Part shown: piece by piece, positions 20,829 through 32,455 of the stretch
How positions within the stretch are numbered: the stretch's first letter is position 1
How the letters are laid out: every line of letters begins with the position of its first letter
From: Rhineura floridana
Lineage: Eukaryota > Chordata > Lepidosauria > Squamata > Rhineuridae
Length of the DNA: 64,000 bases
Direction: 5' to 3'
Assembly: GCF_030035675.1 (NCBI RefSeq)
Contig: NC_084484.1
Location: 186,308,434-186,372,433, forward strand
The notes under the pieces: generated by a model
What the model saw: only the letters and a program-made list of their open reading frames with translations
Databases searched by the model: none
What the model was told of the DNA's origin: nothing
Position numbers and translations under genes: made by a program

Positions 20829-21279
20829 AAAGAAGAGACTCTTGAAGTGTGAGACTTCAACTATCCTGATTTGTTGGAAGTCAAACTCCATTGAGAGTGA
20901 AAGGTCTAATAAATTCCTGATTTGCCTTGCCCAGAAGATGGGAGAAGAGGCAAGGGGATCAGCTACCCTAGACCTGATCTTGGCCTACAGGGAAGAATTA
21001 GTTGGTGAAGTGAAAGCAGGAGGAACCTGGGGTGGAAGTGATCCCTCGTCACCCTGGGATTCGTAATACGGAGGAAAGGGGAAACGGAGCACAGTCAGAT
21101 GTGCACCCTGGACTTTAGGATAGCTGACGTCAACTAGGTTAAGGAAATTCTGGCTGGGATCCCCTAGGCAGAATTATTAAAGGAAAAGGGTGTTTAAGAT
21201 TACACTAGAACTCAGGGCCATCTAATGAAGCTTAGGAGGTCCCTTTTAGCTCTATGATTCTATGACATTTTACTGTAGT

Positions 21280-21731
21280 CAGGGCAGGCACCAGGCATGA
21301 CTGGGCCCTTGGGCACCTGCCTGCCCCGGTCTCATGGCGCCCACCTGCACATCTCACCTACCTCTCCTGTCACTGTGAAGGCCGTGCGCACTGTGTGTGC
21401 ATGCCTACCATCAACCATGACGGTGGCGGGGATGTCAGCCCCTTAGGGGAGCCCCTCCTGTCATCTTAGTTCATGGTAGGCATGTGTGTGAAGCACACAC
21501 AACATTCACAGCGATGGAAGAGGTAGGTGGGGTATGTGTGCAGGCTTATTGGGTGAGAGGGTGCCTGGGCGGGGCTGCCTGGAAACTCCCTCTCCTCGAT
21601 CTGCAGCAGGGTTGGGAGCTGCCACCGCTGCAGATCACAGAATGGGAGCACTACCCTCCCACCCTAAGGAGGGGCCCTTCAGGGGGCCCTCGGCCAAGGC
21701 CCAACCTGGCTGCCCTCTGGCACCATCCCTG
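21280..21731. mobile_element. Non-autonomous hAT-like element
   Basis: Flanked by a perfect 8-bp duplication ACTGTAGT (21272-21279, 21732-21739). Ends are CAGGGCAGGCACCAGG and, inverted, CAGGGATGGTGCCAG. CAGGG ends plus 8-bp duplications are typical of hAT elements. The interior has a long inverted repeat (ATGCCTACCAT near 21400, ATGGTAGGCAT near 21475) and no transposase. Confidence 0.85.
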
Positions 21732-22299
21732 ACTGTAGTAACTAAAAGCCATTACTAGATCTGCCGTTACAACAGGATGGATGAATGTAGCCAGGCTGCC
21801 CACTGTCTCAGTTAATGAATGTTCTGGAAGGCATTTATCCCGCACGACAAATTCCAGATGAATGTGCCATAAATCCAAAACCTTCAGAGATGCGGCTCTG
21901 TCTCAGGCAGGGCTGGGAGTTTACTGTGAGAGTCTCAAAACCTGCAGAAACAACACATCTGTGCTCATGGGGGGCAGGCTGGGGTAGAACTCAGAAGGCA
22001 GAGTAAGTTTAGAAAGGAGGACCAAGTTCAAAAGGTGGGAGAAATGTGTTAAACGCCCCAAGTCTTTCCACTCCTTACCACCATCCATGTGGCTCCAACA
22101 TGTCACTGCTTGCAGATCTCAGCCAGGTCTTCCCTTTTCCTTCTCTCTCATATGAAACTGTTTGATATTGAATCAGGGCCCCTCCAGGTGACCTGTTTAT
22201 TCAGCATTCATCCTGATGTGGTTGCACAAAGCTTACGTGGAGGTTAGATGATATCCAGACTTTATTGAGAGGCCCTCCACATGTCCTTTTTATTGTGCA

Positions 22300-22362
22300 T
22301 TTATGGTTGGACTCGATGGCCTTATAGGCCCCTTCCAACTCTACTATTCTATGATTCTATCT
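22300..22362 (+). mobile_element. CR1 3' terminus
   Basis: GGACTCGATGGCCTTATAGG, CCCCTTCCAACTC and TACTATTCTATGATTCTATC. Confidence 0.85.
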
Positions 22363-24240
22363 GTGCTCATGAAGGTATCAGGGCAGTTATACATGTGATC
22401 CTGCTTTCAAAACTGTTTGCGCCTGCAAAGGTTCTGGGGCAGTCATACTGTCTCATTTCTGGTCTGTGCCGATCCTGTAGCTTCCTGCTCCAATCCTGTA
22501 ATTTTCATACCTTGTACTTGCTTGTTTTTATAATTGTAAGTCTCTTTGAGACATTTTATGCAGTAAGTGACCAATAATAATTGGGTTTCTTGTTATCCAG
22601 AATCAACAAATGGCTACGCTTTTAACTGCAGTGACAAAACAAACTAATGTTCCAGGGTGTGGGGATTTTTATCCCGCTTTCTTGAGCACCAGCTCAAGAG
22701 TGCCCCTCCAGAAGGCAACAATGCATTGGGGAAGCACTGCAGAACACCTAATAAAGCGGAATGATGTTTGGAGGGTTCAGTATAAATCCACCACTAAAGC
22801 ACTGTTATTGCATCGCTGACATGTTGCAGGATACACCTGTCCCCCAGCCTTGAGGGGCCCTGAGCATTCATTCTGCTTTGTTTACAGGGCAGTCATACAG
22901 CAATGAGCATTCGTCTTGCATTCGTCCTGATTTCCTTGCAGACTGTATCCATCGTTTGTTCACCATCCCACACTTCCACACCACTTTTATTCACCACTTT
23001 CCAAACAGCAAAAACTCCTTTAAAAAAGGGAAAGTGGGTTTGTGGCTTAGGGCCACAGAGCACTTTAATCCACATTAAAGGCACAAATCTAAAGTTCTGG
23101 CATGCAGTTTAATCCCTCCTGCAAGATACTGACAGCCTGGAGGTGCCCTACCACTCTTGGCCTTTTTCACCATGAACTATCTGCTCTGAGAGAGCTCCCT
23201 TTTGCAGCCCAGTTACCTAATACCCTTTTAAATAGAAATATAAGAGACTGAACTTGGGGCCTTTTGCATGCAGATACTGGGCAGGGCCCCCTTCAGAGTA
23301 ATCTCCTCAAACCTTAGCCCAGTACAATGTTTCCTCTGACCACAGAGATCACACCAGAGGTCTTTCCAAACCAGTTACCTCGAGACACCAAGGACTGAAG
23401 GCGCACCTCCTGCATGCAGAGCAGGTGCTGTACCCCAGAGCTGTGCACCTCTCCTCTTTTCCTCCCCCTCCAGCCTGCCTTCTTCTCTCGCTCTTTTTCT
23501 TTTGTCAATTCCCCCCTCCTTTGCATGTGCCCAATTCTGCCCCTGGCTTTGGGCAAGCATGAAGAACGGCGGCTCCCCTCCTCTCGCGTGGCAGCCTGCT
23601 GCCTAATTAGTTTAGAGGGGAAACTTAATTGAATTAACTTTTTCACAACTCCCGCAGCTTGACAGTTGGGGCTCTCTTTCACCAGCGCCTTGATCTAATT
23701 AGCTTGTTTAGCAACCTGTCCACCTCCACAGCCTGCCTGCCCGCCCAGCCGGGCCAGCCGCCACAGCAGCAGCAGCAGCTGTGGGAAGGAGGGGACCTTT
23801 CAGAAGGGGGCCTGCTCACATATTTGTCACAAGCCCCTATTGCTCTCTCCAGGCTGGAGACAAAGGATCTTGAATGATCACCATCCACTGGCAAGGTCTC
23901 CAGCAGAAGCTCCACCGAGAGGCAGGAAAGGTGTCTTTCAATAGGCCGGAAGAGCCAGGAATGTCAACTTCATCCTCCTGGGCCAGACCAACGTGTCCTT
24001 CTGCCTAGTCGAGAAGTGTCTCCCGCAGCAGCCTGCCAGATGCTTCAATGACATACGGTGGAGACAGCACTTTCTTTCGGTCATCCAAGATACGCAGCCT
24101 CTCTGCGTGGAAGACTTGTTCCTCGCTTGCAGAACTAGAGACGGAGTCAGCTCCATTCGCCTCTGTGCAGGGGCCATCCAAAAACCAGCCCGTATATGAA
24201 CTATCAGCCAGTATGTGAACTACTTATTTATGAAAGTATT
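22363..24240. other. Mostly single-copy DNA
   Basis: There is a possible LINE tail at 22520-22580 and a weak tRNA-SINE scrap around 23390-23450 (GCATGCAGAGCAGGTGCTGT). The block 23590-23720 is treated separately. No exon was recognised. Confidence 0.35.
23590..23720. promoter_or_regulatory. Homeodomain-site cluster, candidate enhancer
   Basis: TAATTGAATTA (23626-23636) fits TAATYNRATTA exactly. TGATCTAATTA (23691-23701) fits with one mismatch, and CTAATTAG (23603-23610) is a further core site. GTTTAGCAACC follows at about 23706-23716. No repeat similarity. It lies about 32 kb upstream of PHOX2A. Confidence 0.4.
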
Positions 24241-24370
24241 TATATACCATTTCTCATAAAATATCAGGGCAGTGTGTTGCGATGTAAAAACATTGTTAAA
24301 AACAATTAAAAGCAGCATAGATCATTAAAATGACTGCCTGTTAAAATGTCTCTGCAATAAACAATTTTCT
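24240..24370 (-). mobile_element. L2-like LINE tail
   Basis: TATTTATATACCATTTCTCA, then AATATCAGGGCAGTGTGTTG and A-rich text: the reversed 3' end of an L2-like LINE. Confidence 0.5.
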
Positions 24371-24397
24371 CATATGCTGAAGGTACTTCATGAAGGT

Positions 24398-24641
24398 ATG
24401 AGGTTATCATACTTTGGACACATCATGAGAAGACATGATTCACTAGAAAAGACAATAATATTGGGGAAAACAGAAAGGAGTAGAAAAAGAGGAAGGCCGA
24501 ATAACAGATGGATTGATTCCATAAAGGAAGCCACAGACCTGAACTTACGAGATCTGAACAGGGTGGTTCATGACAGATGCTGTTGGAGGTCGCTGATTCA
24601 TAGGGTTGCCATAAGTCATAATCGACTTCGAGGCACATAAG
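24398..24641 (+). mobile_element. Bov-B LINE 3' fragment
   Basis: RLSYFGHIMRRHDSLEKTII through AISHNRLRGT in one frame, ending at GGCACATAA, where the opposite-strand CR1 begins. Confidence 0.9.
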
Positions 24642-27167
24642 AACATAAGAACATAAGAAGAGCCTGCTGGATCAGGCCAGTGGCCCATCTAGTCCAGCAT
24701 CCTGTTCTCACAGTGGCCAACCAGGTGCCTGGGGGAAGCCCGCAAGCAGGACCCGAGTGCAAGAACACTCTCCCCTCCTGAGGCTTCCAGCAACTGGTTT
24801 TCAGAAGCATGCTGCCTCTGACTAGGGTGGCACAGCACAGCCATCACAGCTAGTAGCCATTGATAGCCCTGTCCCCCATGAATTTGTCTAATCTTCTTTT
24901 AAAGCCATCCAAGCTGGTGGCCATTACTGCATCTTGTGGGAGCAAATTCCATTGTTTAACTATGCGCTGAGTAAAGAAGTACTTCCTTTTGTCTGTCCTG
25001 AATCTTCCAACATTCAGCTCCTTTGAATGTCCACGAGTTCTAGTATTATGAGAGAGGGAGAAGAACTTTCCTCTATCCACTTTCTCAATGCCATGCATAA
25101 TTTGATACACTTCTATCATGTCTCCTCTGACCCGCCTTTTCTCTAAACTAAAAAGCCCCAAATGCTGCAACCTTTCCTCGTAAGGGAGTCGCTCCATCCC
25201 CTTGATCATTCTGGTTGCCCTCTTCTGAACCTTTTCCAACTCTATAATATCCTTTTTGAGATGAGGCGGCCAGAACTGTACACAGTATTCCAAATGCAGC
25301 CGCACCATAGATTTATACAACGGCATTATGATATCGGCTGTTTTATTTTCAATACCTTTCCTAATTATCGCTAGCATGGAATTTGCCTTTTTCACAGCTG
25401 CCGCACACTGGGTCGACATTTTCATCATGCTGTCCACTACAACCCCGAGGTCTCTCTCCTGGTCAGTCACCGCCAGTTCAGACCCCATGAGCATGCATGT
25501 GACATTAAAATGTTTTGCTCCAATCTGCATAACTTCACACTTGTTTACATTGAATTGCACTTGCCATTTTTCCGCCCATTCACTCAGTTCAGTGAAGTCC
25601 TTTTGGAGCTCTTCGCAATTCCTTTTTGTTTTAACAACCTTGAACAATTTAGTATTCTTAGCAAACTTTGCCACCTCACTGCTCACTCCTAATTCTTGGT
25701 AGTTTATAAACAAGTTAAAAAGCACAGGTCCCAATATCGATTCTTGGGGGATTCTATTTTCTACAGCCCTCCACTGGGAGACCTGTCCATTCATTCCTAC
25801 TCTCTGCTCCCTGCTACCAATTCCTGATCCACGCAAGGGCCTTTCCTCTTGTTCCATGACTGCTAAGCTTACTTGGGAGTCTTTGGTGAGGTACTTTATC
25901 TAAAGCTTTTTGAAAGTCTAAGTACACTATGTCCACTGGATCACCTCTATCTATATGCTTGTTGACACTCTCAAAGAATTCTAATAGGTTACTGAGACAG
26001 GACTTTCCCTTGCAGAAGCCATGCTGGCTCTGCTTCAGCAAGGCTTGTTCTTCTATGTGCTTAGTTAATCTAGCTTTAATCATACTTTCTACCAGTTTTC
26101 CAGGGACAGAAGTTAAGCTAACTGGCCTGTAATTTCCGGGATCCCCTCTGGATCCCTTTAAAGATTGGTGTTACATTAGGCACTTTCCAGTCCTCAGGTA
26201 TGGAGGCAGATCTGAGGAACAAATGCATATTTTTGTTAGAAGATTACCAATTTTGCATTTGAGTTCCTTGAGAAGTCTTGGGTGAATGCCATCCAGACCT
26301 GGTGATTTGTCAATTTTTATTTTGTCTAATAAGCCTAGAACTTCATCTCTCGTCACCATTATTTGCTGCAGTTCCTTCCTGCAAATGTTAGTTCAGGTTC
26401 AGGGATCTGCCCTATATCTTCCAGTGTGAAGACAGATGCAAAAAATTCATTTAGCTTCTCTGCAATCTCCTTACCGTTCTTTAGTACACCTTTGACTCCC
26501 TTATCATCCAAGGGTCCAATCACCTCCCTAGATGGTCTCCTGCTTTGAATGTATTTAATAAATTTGTTGTTGTTGGTTTTCAATGTGCTCCTCAAATTCT
26601 TTTTTAGCATCCTTTATTGTCTTCTTGAATTTCTTTTGCCAGAGTTTGTGTTCCTTTTTATTTTCCTCATTCAGACAAGACTTCTAATATTGTGTTTTTA
26701 ATCAGCTCCCAAGAATCTTGGAGCGATCTGACTCTCTGAACTTTGCCTTTCAACTTCCTTTTTACCAATTCCCTCATTTTTGGGAAGTTTTCTCTTTTGG
26801 TTAAATGTGACTGTGTTCAGTTTTCTTGGCAATTGGCCATTTACATGTATGTTTAATTTAATCGCATTATGGTCACTGTAACCAAGTTTGACAACACTTA
26901 TATCTCGCACCAGGTTCTGGGCACCACATAAGGTTAAGTCCATGGTCACTGTTCCTCTGGTCAGTTCCATGAACAACTGTTGTAGGGCACATATTCATTT
27001 AGGGTATGTAGAAATGTTACCTCTTTGTTGTGACTGGAACACACATGTAGCCAGTCTATGCCAGGGCAGTTGAAGTCACCCATTACTACAACATCTCCTA
27101 CTTTGGATATTTCCTCGGTTTCATTTCTCATCTCAGGATCTCCCTGAGTATTTTCATCAGGGGGTTG

Positions 27168-28818
27168 ATAGAATCATAGAGTTGGAAGGGGCTTTGTAGG
27201 CCATCGAGTCCAACCCCCTGCTCACAGCAGGAAATCCACAGCTAGAGCATCTCCCGCAGATAGCTGTCCAGCCTCTGCTTGAAGACATCCAGCAAAGGGG
27301 ATCCCACCACCTCCCTAGGCAGTCGGTTCCATTGCCGAACTGCCCTTACTGTCAAGAAGTTCCTTCTAATGTCCAGTCTGAATCTACGCTCCTGCAACTT
27401 AAAACCATTAGACCTAGTCCTACCCTCTGGGGCAGCAAAGAACAAATCTGTACCCTCCTCTATGTGACAGCCCTTCAGGTACTTAAAGAGTGAAATCATG
27501 TCGCCCCTCAGCCTTCTCTTCACCAGACTGAACATGCCAAGTTCCTTCAACCTTTCCTCATAAGACTTGTTCTCCATACCGGCTATCATCCTCGTCGCCC
27601 TCTTCTGAACCTGCTCTAACTTGTCTATATCTTTCTTAAAATGAGGCGCTCAGAACTGAACGCAGTATTCCAGATGAGGCCTGACTAATGCAGAATATAG
27701 TCGGACTATTACTTCCCTCGACCTGGAAACTATAGCTCTGTTTATGCAGCCCAAAACCGTGTTTGCCTTTTTTGCCGCAGCATCACACTGCTGGGTCATG
27801 TTCAACTTGTGATCCATTACAATTCCAAGGTCCTTCTCACACGCACTACTGCTAAGCCGGGTATTTCCCATCCTGTACCCGTGCATTTTGTTTTGTGGCC
27901 TAAATGCAGAATCCTCCATTTGTCTTTATTGAATGTCATTTTATTAATTTCAGCCCAATTTTCTAGTCTATCCAGGCCCCTTTGGATTTTATTCCTGTCT
28001 TCCATTGTGTTAGCTATCCCTCCCAGTTTCGTATCATCCGCAAACTTCATAAGGCTTCCCTCCACCCCATCATCTAAGTCATTGATAAAAATGTTGAAGA
28101 GTATTGGCCCCAGGAGAGAACCCTGTGGCACTCCGCTCGAAACCTCCTTCCAGTCCGAAGCAGAGCCACCGATGACCACTCTTTGAGTATGGTTTTCCAA
28201 CCAGTTGTGAATCCACCTGACAGTATTTCCATCTAGTCCGCATTTGACGAGTTTGCTAATCAAAAGGTTGTGGGGGACTTTGTCAAATGCTTGGCTGAAA
28301 TCTAGATAGATGACATCTACAGCATTTCCACCATCTACTAAGCTAGTGACCCGATCAAAAAAAGAGATGAGATTAGTTTGACAGGATTTTTTCTTGACAA
28401 ACCCATGCTGGCTCCTACTAATCACAGCATTGTCATCTAGATAGTTGCCAATGGACTCTTTTATTATCCTTTCTAATATCTTTCCCGGTATTGAAGTCAG
28501 ACTGACCGGCCTGTAATTCCCCAGATCTTCTTTTTTACCCTTTTTAAAGAGCGGGACGACGTTTGCCCGTCTCCAATCCTCCGGCACCTCTCCCGTTCTC
28601 CAGGATTTCTCAAAGATGATGGCAAGAGGTTCTGAGAGTACATCCGTAAGTTCCTTCAATACTCTGGGATGCAGTTCATCAGGCCCTGGAGATTTGAACT
28701 CATTTAGGTTAACTAGGTATTTCCTGACTATCTCCTTATCAATCTCGAACTGCAATCCTGACCCCTTACTGAGATTGCTACCGATGCAAGGTTGCACACT
28801 GTTCCCTTTTTGGGAGAA
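27168..28818 (-). mobile_element. CR1 LINE (second subfamily) nested in CR1
   Basis: It starts with the complement of the CR1 terminus (ATAGAATCATAGAGTTGGAA). The open frame 27817-28797 (326 codons) holds RT blocks NYRPVSLTSIPGKILERII, YLDFSQAFDKVPH, GVPQGSLLGPILFNIFIND and catalytic FADDTKLGG. The C-terminus continues in two other frames (27650-27919 and 27242-27589), so there are two frameshifts. Host CR1 sequence resumes near 28819 (CCCCAGTACTAAG, compare 45816). Confidence 0.88.
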
Positions 28819-29074
28819 ATGTCCCCAGTACTAAGCTACTCTTGGGGTGCGATATCACCACCCACAACGATTCTGTGGAGCAGCCTGCCTCTTTTGGGGT
28901 TTCTAGCTTGCTGGATTCAATGCCCTCTTTCACGCATAGAGCGATACCACCTCCGATACGCCCTTCTCTGTCCTTTTGATATAGTTTATACCCAGGGATA
29001 ACCACGTCCAAACGGCGTTCTCCTTTCCACAAGAATTCCGTTATGCTCACTGTATCAATACTGTCCTCTAAGAC

Positions 29075-29191
29075 CAGCGCTTGGAAAAGTTCCTTTTTTT
29101 GAACTACAACTCCCATCAGCCCCAGCCAGCATGGCCACTGGATTGGGCTGATGGGAGTTGTAGTTCAAAAAAGTAACTTTTCCAAGCCCTG
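29075..29191. mobile_element. Palindromic hAT-like MITE
   Basis: 117 bp with inverted ends CAGCGCTTGGAAAAGTT and, inverted, CAGGGCTTGGAAAAGTT, around GAACTACAACTCCCATCAGC. Perfect 8-bp duplication TCTAAGAC at 29067-29074 and 29192-29199. It lies inside CR1 sequence, which reads through cleanly when it is skipped. Confidence 0.93.
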
Positions 29192-29461
29192 TCTAAGACC
29201 AAGCGCTCCAGTTCTCAGAGTCTTCTAGCATTAATGTATAAATACTTGTATACAGTGTCTCTCTTGAAGAGCCTTTGGCACTTTTGGTTTGGCCTGTGGT
29301 ACTTTGGCCTATTCTGTGCCCCTGCTCTCACAATGCCTAGTTCTAGGCCTACCCCATTTAAATTTTCATCATTTGTTTTGTCTTCATCCCAGGGGGGAGG
29401 TTTATTCCGAACCGGACCTGGACCTCTCAGCTTCCCCCCCCCCAATGTTTAAAAGCTGCTC

Positions 29462-30094
29462 TTATTGTTGTTCTGTGCCTTCAAGTTGATTTCGACTTAT
29501 GGCGACCCTATGAATCAGTGACCTCAAGAGCATCTGTCATGAACCACCCTGTTCAGATCTTCTAAGTTCAGGTCTGTGGCTTCCTTTATGGAATCAATCC
29601 ATCTCTTGCTTGGCCTTCCTCTTTTTCTGCTCCATGCTGTTTTTCCCAGCATTATTGTGTTCTCTAGCGAATCATGTCTTCTCATTATGTGTCCAAAGTA
29701 TGATAACCTCAATTTCATCATTTTAGCTTCCAGTGACAGTTCTGGATTAATTTGTTCTAACGCTCAATCATTGGTCTTTTTTGCAGTCCACGGTATCCGC
29801 AAAGCTCTCCTCCAACACCACATTTCAAATGAGTTGATTTTTCTCTTATCCGCCTTTTTCACTGTCCAACTTTCACACCCATACATAGAGATTGGGAATA
29901 CCATGGTCTGAATGATCCTGACTTTAGTGTTCAGTGATACATCTTTGCATTTGAGGACCTTTTCTAGTTCTCTCACAGCTGCCCTCCCCAGTCCTAGCCT
30001 TCTTCTGATTTCTTGACTATTGTCTCCAGTTTGGTTAATGACTGTGCCGAGGTATTGATAATCCTTGACAAGTTCAATGTCCTCAATGTCAACT
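29462..30094 (-). mobile_element. Bov-B LINE 3' fragment inside CR1
   Basis: Reverse-strand MRELEKVLKCKDVSLNTKVR, SMYGCESWTVKKADKRKINS and MMKLRLSYFGHIMRRHDS. Starts with GTTGTTCTGTGCCTTCAAG (tail complement). Confidence 0.9.
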
Positions 30095-30285
30095 TTTTGT
30101 TGTTATGTGTTTCCAAGTCGACTACAAGTTATGGCGACCCTATGAATCAGCAACCTCCAAGAGCATCTGTCACGAACCACCCTGTTCAGATCTTGCAAGT
30201 CCAGGTCTGTGGCTTCCTTTATGGAATCAATCCATCTCTTGTTTGGCCTTCCTCTTTTTCTACTCCCTTTTGTTTTCCCCAGCAT

Positions 30286-30979
30286 TATTTATTTGTTTAT
30301 TTGTTTATTTGTTTATTTGTTTATTGCACTTGTTGCACTCTGGGCGGTTTACAGCAATCAAAAACATTAAAACAAATATACAATTGAAAACACATATTTT
30401 AAAAACAATTTAAAAGACATGCTAAAATGCCTGGGAGAAGAGGAAAGTCTTGACCTGGCGCCGAACAGATAACAGTGTTGGCGCCAGGCGCACCTCGTCA
30501 GCAAAATCATTACATAATTTGGGGGCCACCACTGAGAAGGCCCTCTTCCTTGTTGCCACCCTCCGAGCTTCCCTCGGAGTAGGCACCCGGAAGAGGGCCT
30601 ATGATCTTGAACGTAGTGTACGGGTGGGTTTGTATCGGGAGAGGCGTTCCATCAGGTATTGTGGTCCCAAGCCGTGTAAGGTTTTATAGGTCAAAACCAG
30701 CACCTTGAATCGAGCTCGGAAACATACAGGCAGCCAATGCAAGCGGGCCAGAATCGGTTTTATATGTTTGAACCGTCTGGTCCCTGTTACCAATCTGGCC
30801 GCTGCATTTTGCACAAGCTGCAGTTTCCGAACTGTCTTCAAAGGCAGCCCCACATAGAGTGCATTGCAGTATTCTAATTTGGAGGTTACCAGAGCATGGA
30901 CAACTGAAGCCAGGTTATCCCTGTCCGGATAGGGATGTAGTTGAGCCTCAAGTGACAGATATGGTTCTTGGAGAACCAT
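30286..30979 (-). mobile_element. L2 LINE 3' end nested in Bov-B
   Basis: A (TTATTTG)n tail complement, then 3' UTR and RT C-terminus (LVHALVTSKLEYCNALYVGL, KLQLVQNAAARLVT) on the reverse strand. Close to the L2 at 8626 but a distinct variant. Confidence 0.88.
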
Positions 30980-31136
30980 AATTGCCTTTTCTAGTGAATC
31001 ATGTCTTCTCATGATGTGTCCAAAGTATGATAACCTCAGTTTCATCATTTTAGCTTCTAGTGACAGTTCTGGTTCAATTTGTTCTGACACCCAATTATTT
31101 GTCTTTTTTGCAGTCCATGGTATGTGCAAAGCTCTC

Positions 31137-31375
31137 ATAAGAACATAAGAACATAAGAAGAGCCTGCTGGATCAGGCCAGTGGCCCATCTAGTCCAGCAT
31201 CCTGTTCTCACAGTGGCCAACCAGGTGCCTGGGGGAAGCCCGCAAGCAGGACCCGAGTGCAAGAACACTCTCCCCTCCTGAGGCTTCCGGCAACTGGTTT
31301 TCAGAAGCATGCTGCCTCTGACTAGGGTGGCAGAGCACAGCCATCATGGCTAGTAGCCATTGATAGCCCTGTCCT
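31137..31375 (-). mobile_element. CR1 3' end nested in Bov-B
   Basis: It begins ATAAGAACATAAGAACATAA (3' terminus complement) and is 240 bp of 3' UTR nearly identical to 24642-24875 and 43125-43360. A 5-bp repeat CTCTC flanks it. Confidence 0.88.
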
Positions 31376-32139
31376 CCTCTCCTCCAACACCACATTTCAA
31401 ATAAGTTTATTTTTCTCTTACCTGCTTTTTTCACTGTCCAACTTTCACATCCATACATAGAGATCGGGAATACCATGGTCTGAATGATCCTGACTTTGGT
31501 GTTCACTGATACATCTTTGTATTCGAAGACCTTTTCTAGTTCTCTCATAGCTGCCCTCCCCAGTCCTAGTCTTCTTCTGATTCCTTAACTATTGTCTCCA
31601 TTTTGGCTAATGGCTGTGCCAAGGTATTGATAATCCTTGACAAGTTCAATGTCCTCATTGTCAACTTTAAAGTTACATAAATCTTCAGCAGTCTGGTTCC
31701 ATCCTGGTTGAGGTGGAGCCTGTTCCTTTTGTAGAGGTCCAGCTTCTTCCAAAACGTTCCCCAGTGCCAAATAAATCAAAACCCCTCCTCCCGACACCAT
31801 CGTCTCATCCACACATTGAGACTACAAAGCTGAGCCTGGCTGGCTGGACCTGCACTTGAAACTGGTAGCATTTCAGAGAAAGCTACCTTGGAGGTCCTGG
31901 CTTTCAGTATCCCATCTAGCAACCTAAAATTTGCTTCCAGGACCTCACGGCTGCATTTCCCCATGCCAATGGTGGCAACATGCACCAGGACCACTGACTC
32001 CTCCCCAGCACTATTTACCAAGCTACCTGGCTGAGAGATGACATCCGCAACCTTCATGCCAGACAGGCAAATCAGTTGTGGTCTGCACACCCATCACACA
32101 CCCCACTGTCTATGTTCCTAATGCTCAAATCACCCACTC

Positions 32140-32455
32140 AGAGAAGCATCTTTGGCACGAGATGATACCTGCTCATTCCCAAGGAATGGGTCCCAAGGAT
32201 TTGGCCCCCACCCTGTGGAACTCTCTCCCAAATGATCTCCGCCATGCCCCTTCTATGATGAGCTTCCACCGGGCCTTGAAGACCTAGCTCTTCAGGCAGG
32301 CTTTTGGGGTGGGTTAGGTTTTTTCTGTTATGGTTTTAAATTTTAACGTTTTAATGTATTGTTTTTTATCTTGTACGTCGCCCAGAGTGGCTGGACAACC
32401 AGCCAGATGGGCGACTAATAAATTTAATAAATAAATAAATAAATAAAATAAAATA
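32140..32455 (+). mobile_element. L2 LINE 3' end nested in CR1
   Basis: Forward-strand LAPTLWNSLPNDLRHAPSMM, FHRALKT, then 3' UTR CTTGTACGTCGCCCAGAGTG and an AATAAATA tail. Confidence 0.9.

Larger units (their letters stand above)
18600..21268 (+). mobile_element. Old CR1 LINE interrupted by an L1-like element
   Basis: The right part (20840-21268) encodes a CR1 endonuclease C-terminus (GSATLDLILAYREELVGEVK) and ends with a CR1 terminus (AGCTCTATGATTCTATGA). Most of RT is deleted. The sequence left of 18700 probably belongs to the same CR1, which would make it the insertion host. This last point is less certain. Confidence 0.6.
30095..31687 (-). mobile_element. Bov-B LINE 3' fragment, split twice
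   Basis: Bov-B pieces at 30095-30285, 30980-31136 and 31376-31687 are consecutive parts of one element. They are separated by an L2 (30286-30979) and a CR1 end (31137-31375). The Bov-B text reads through at both junctions (for example GCAAAGCTCTC then CTCTCCTCCAACACC). Confidence 0.85.
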
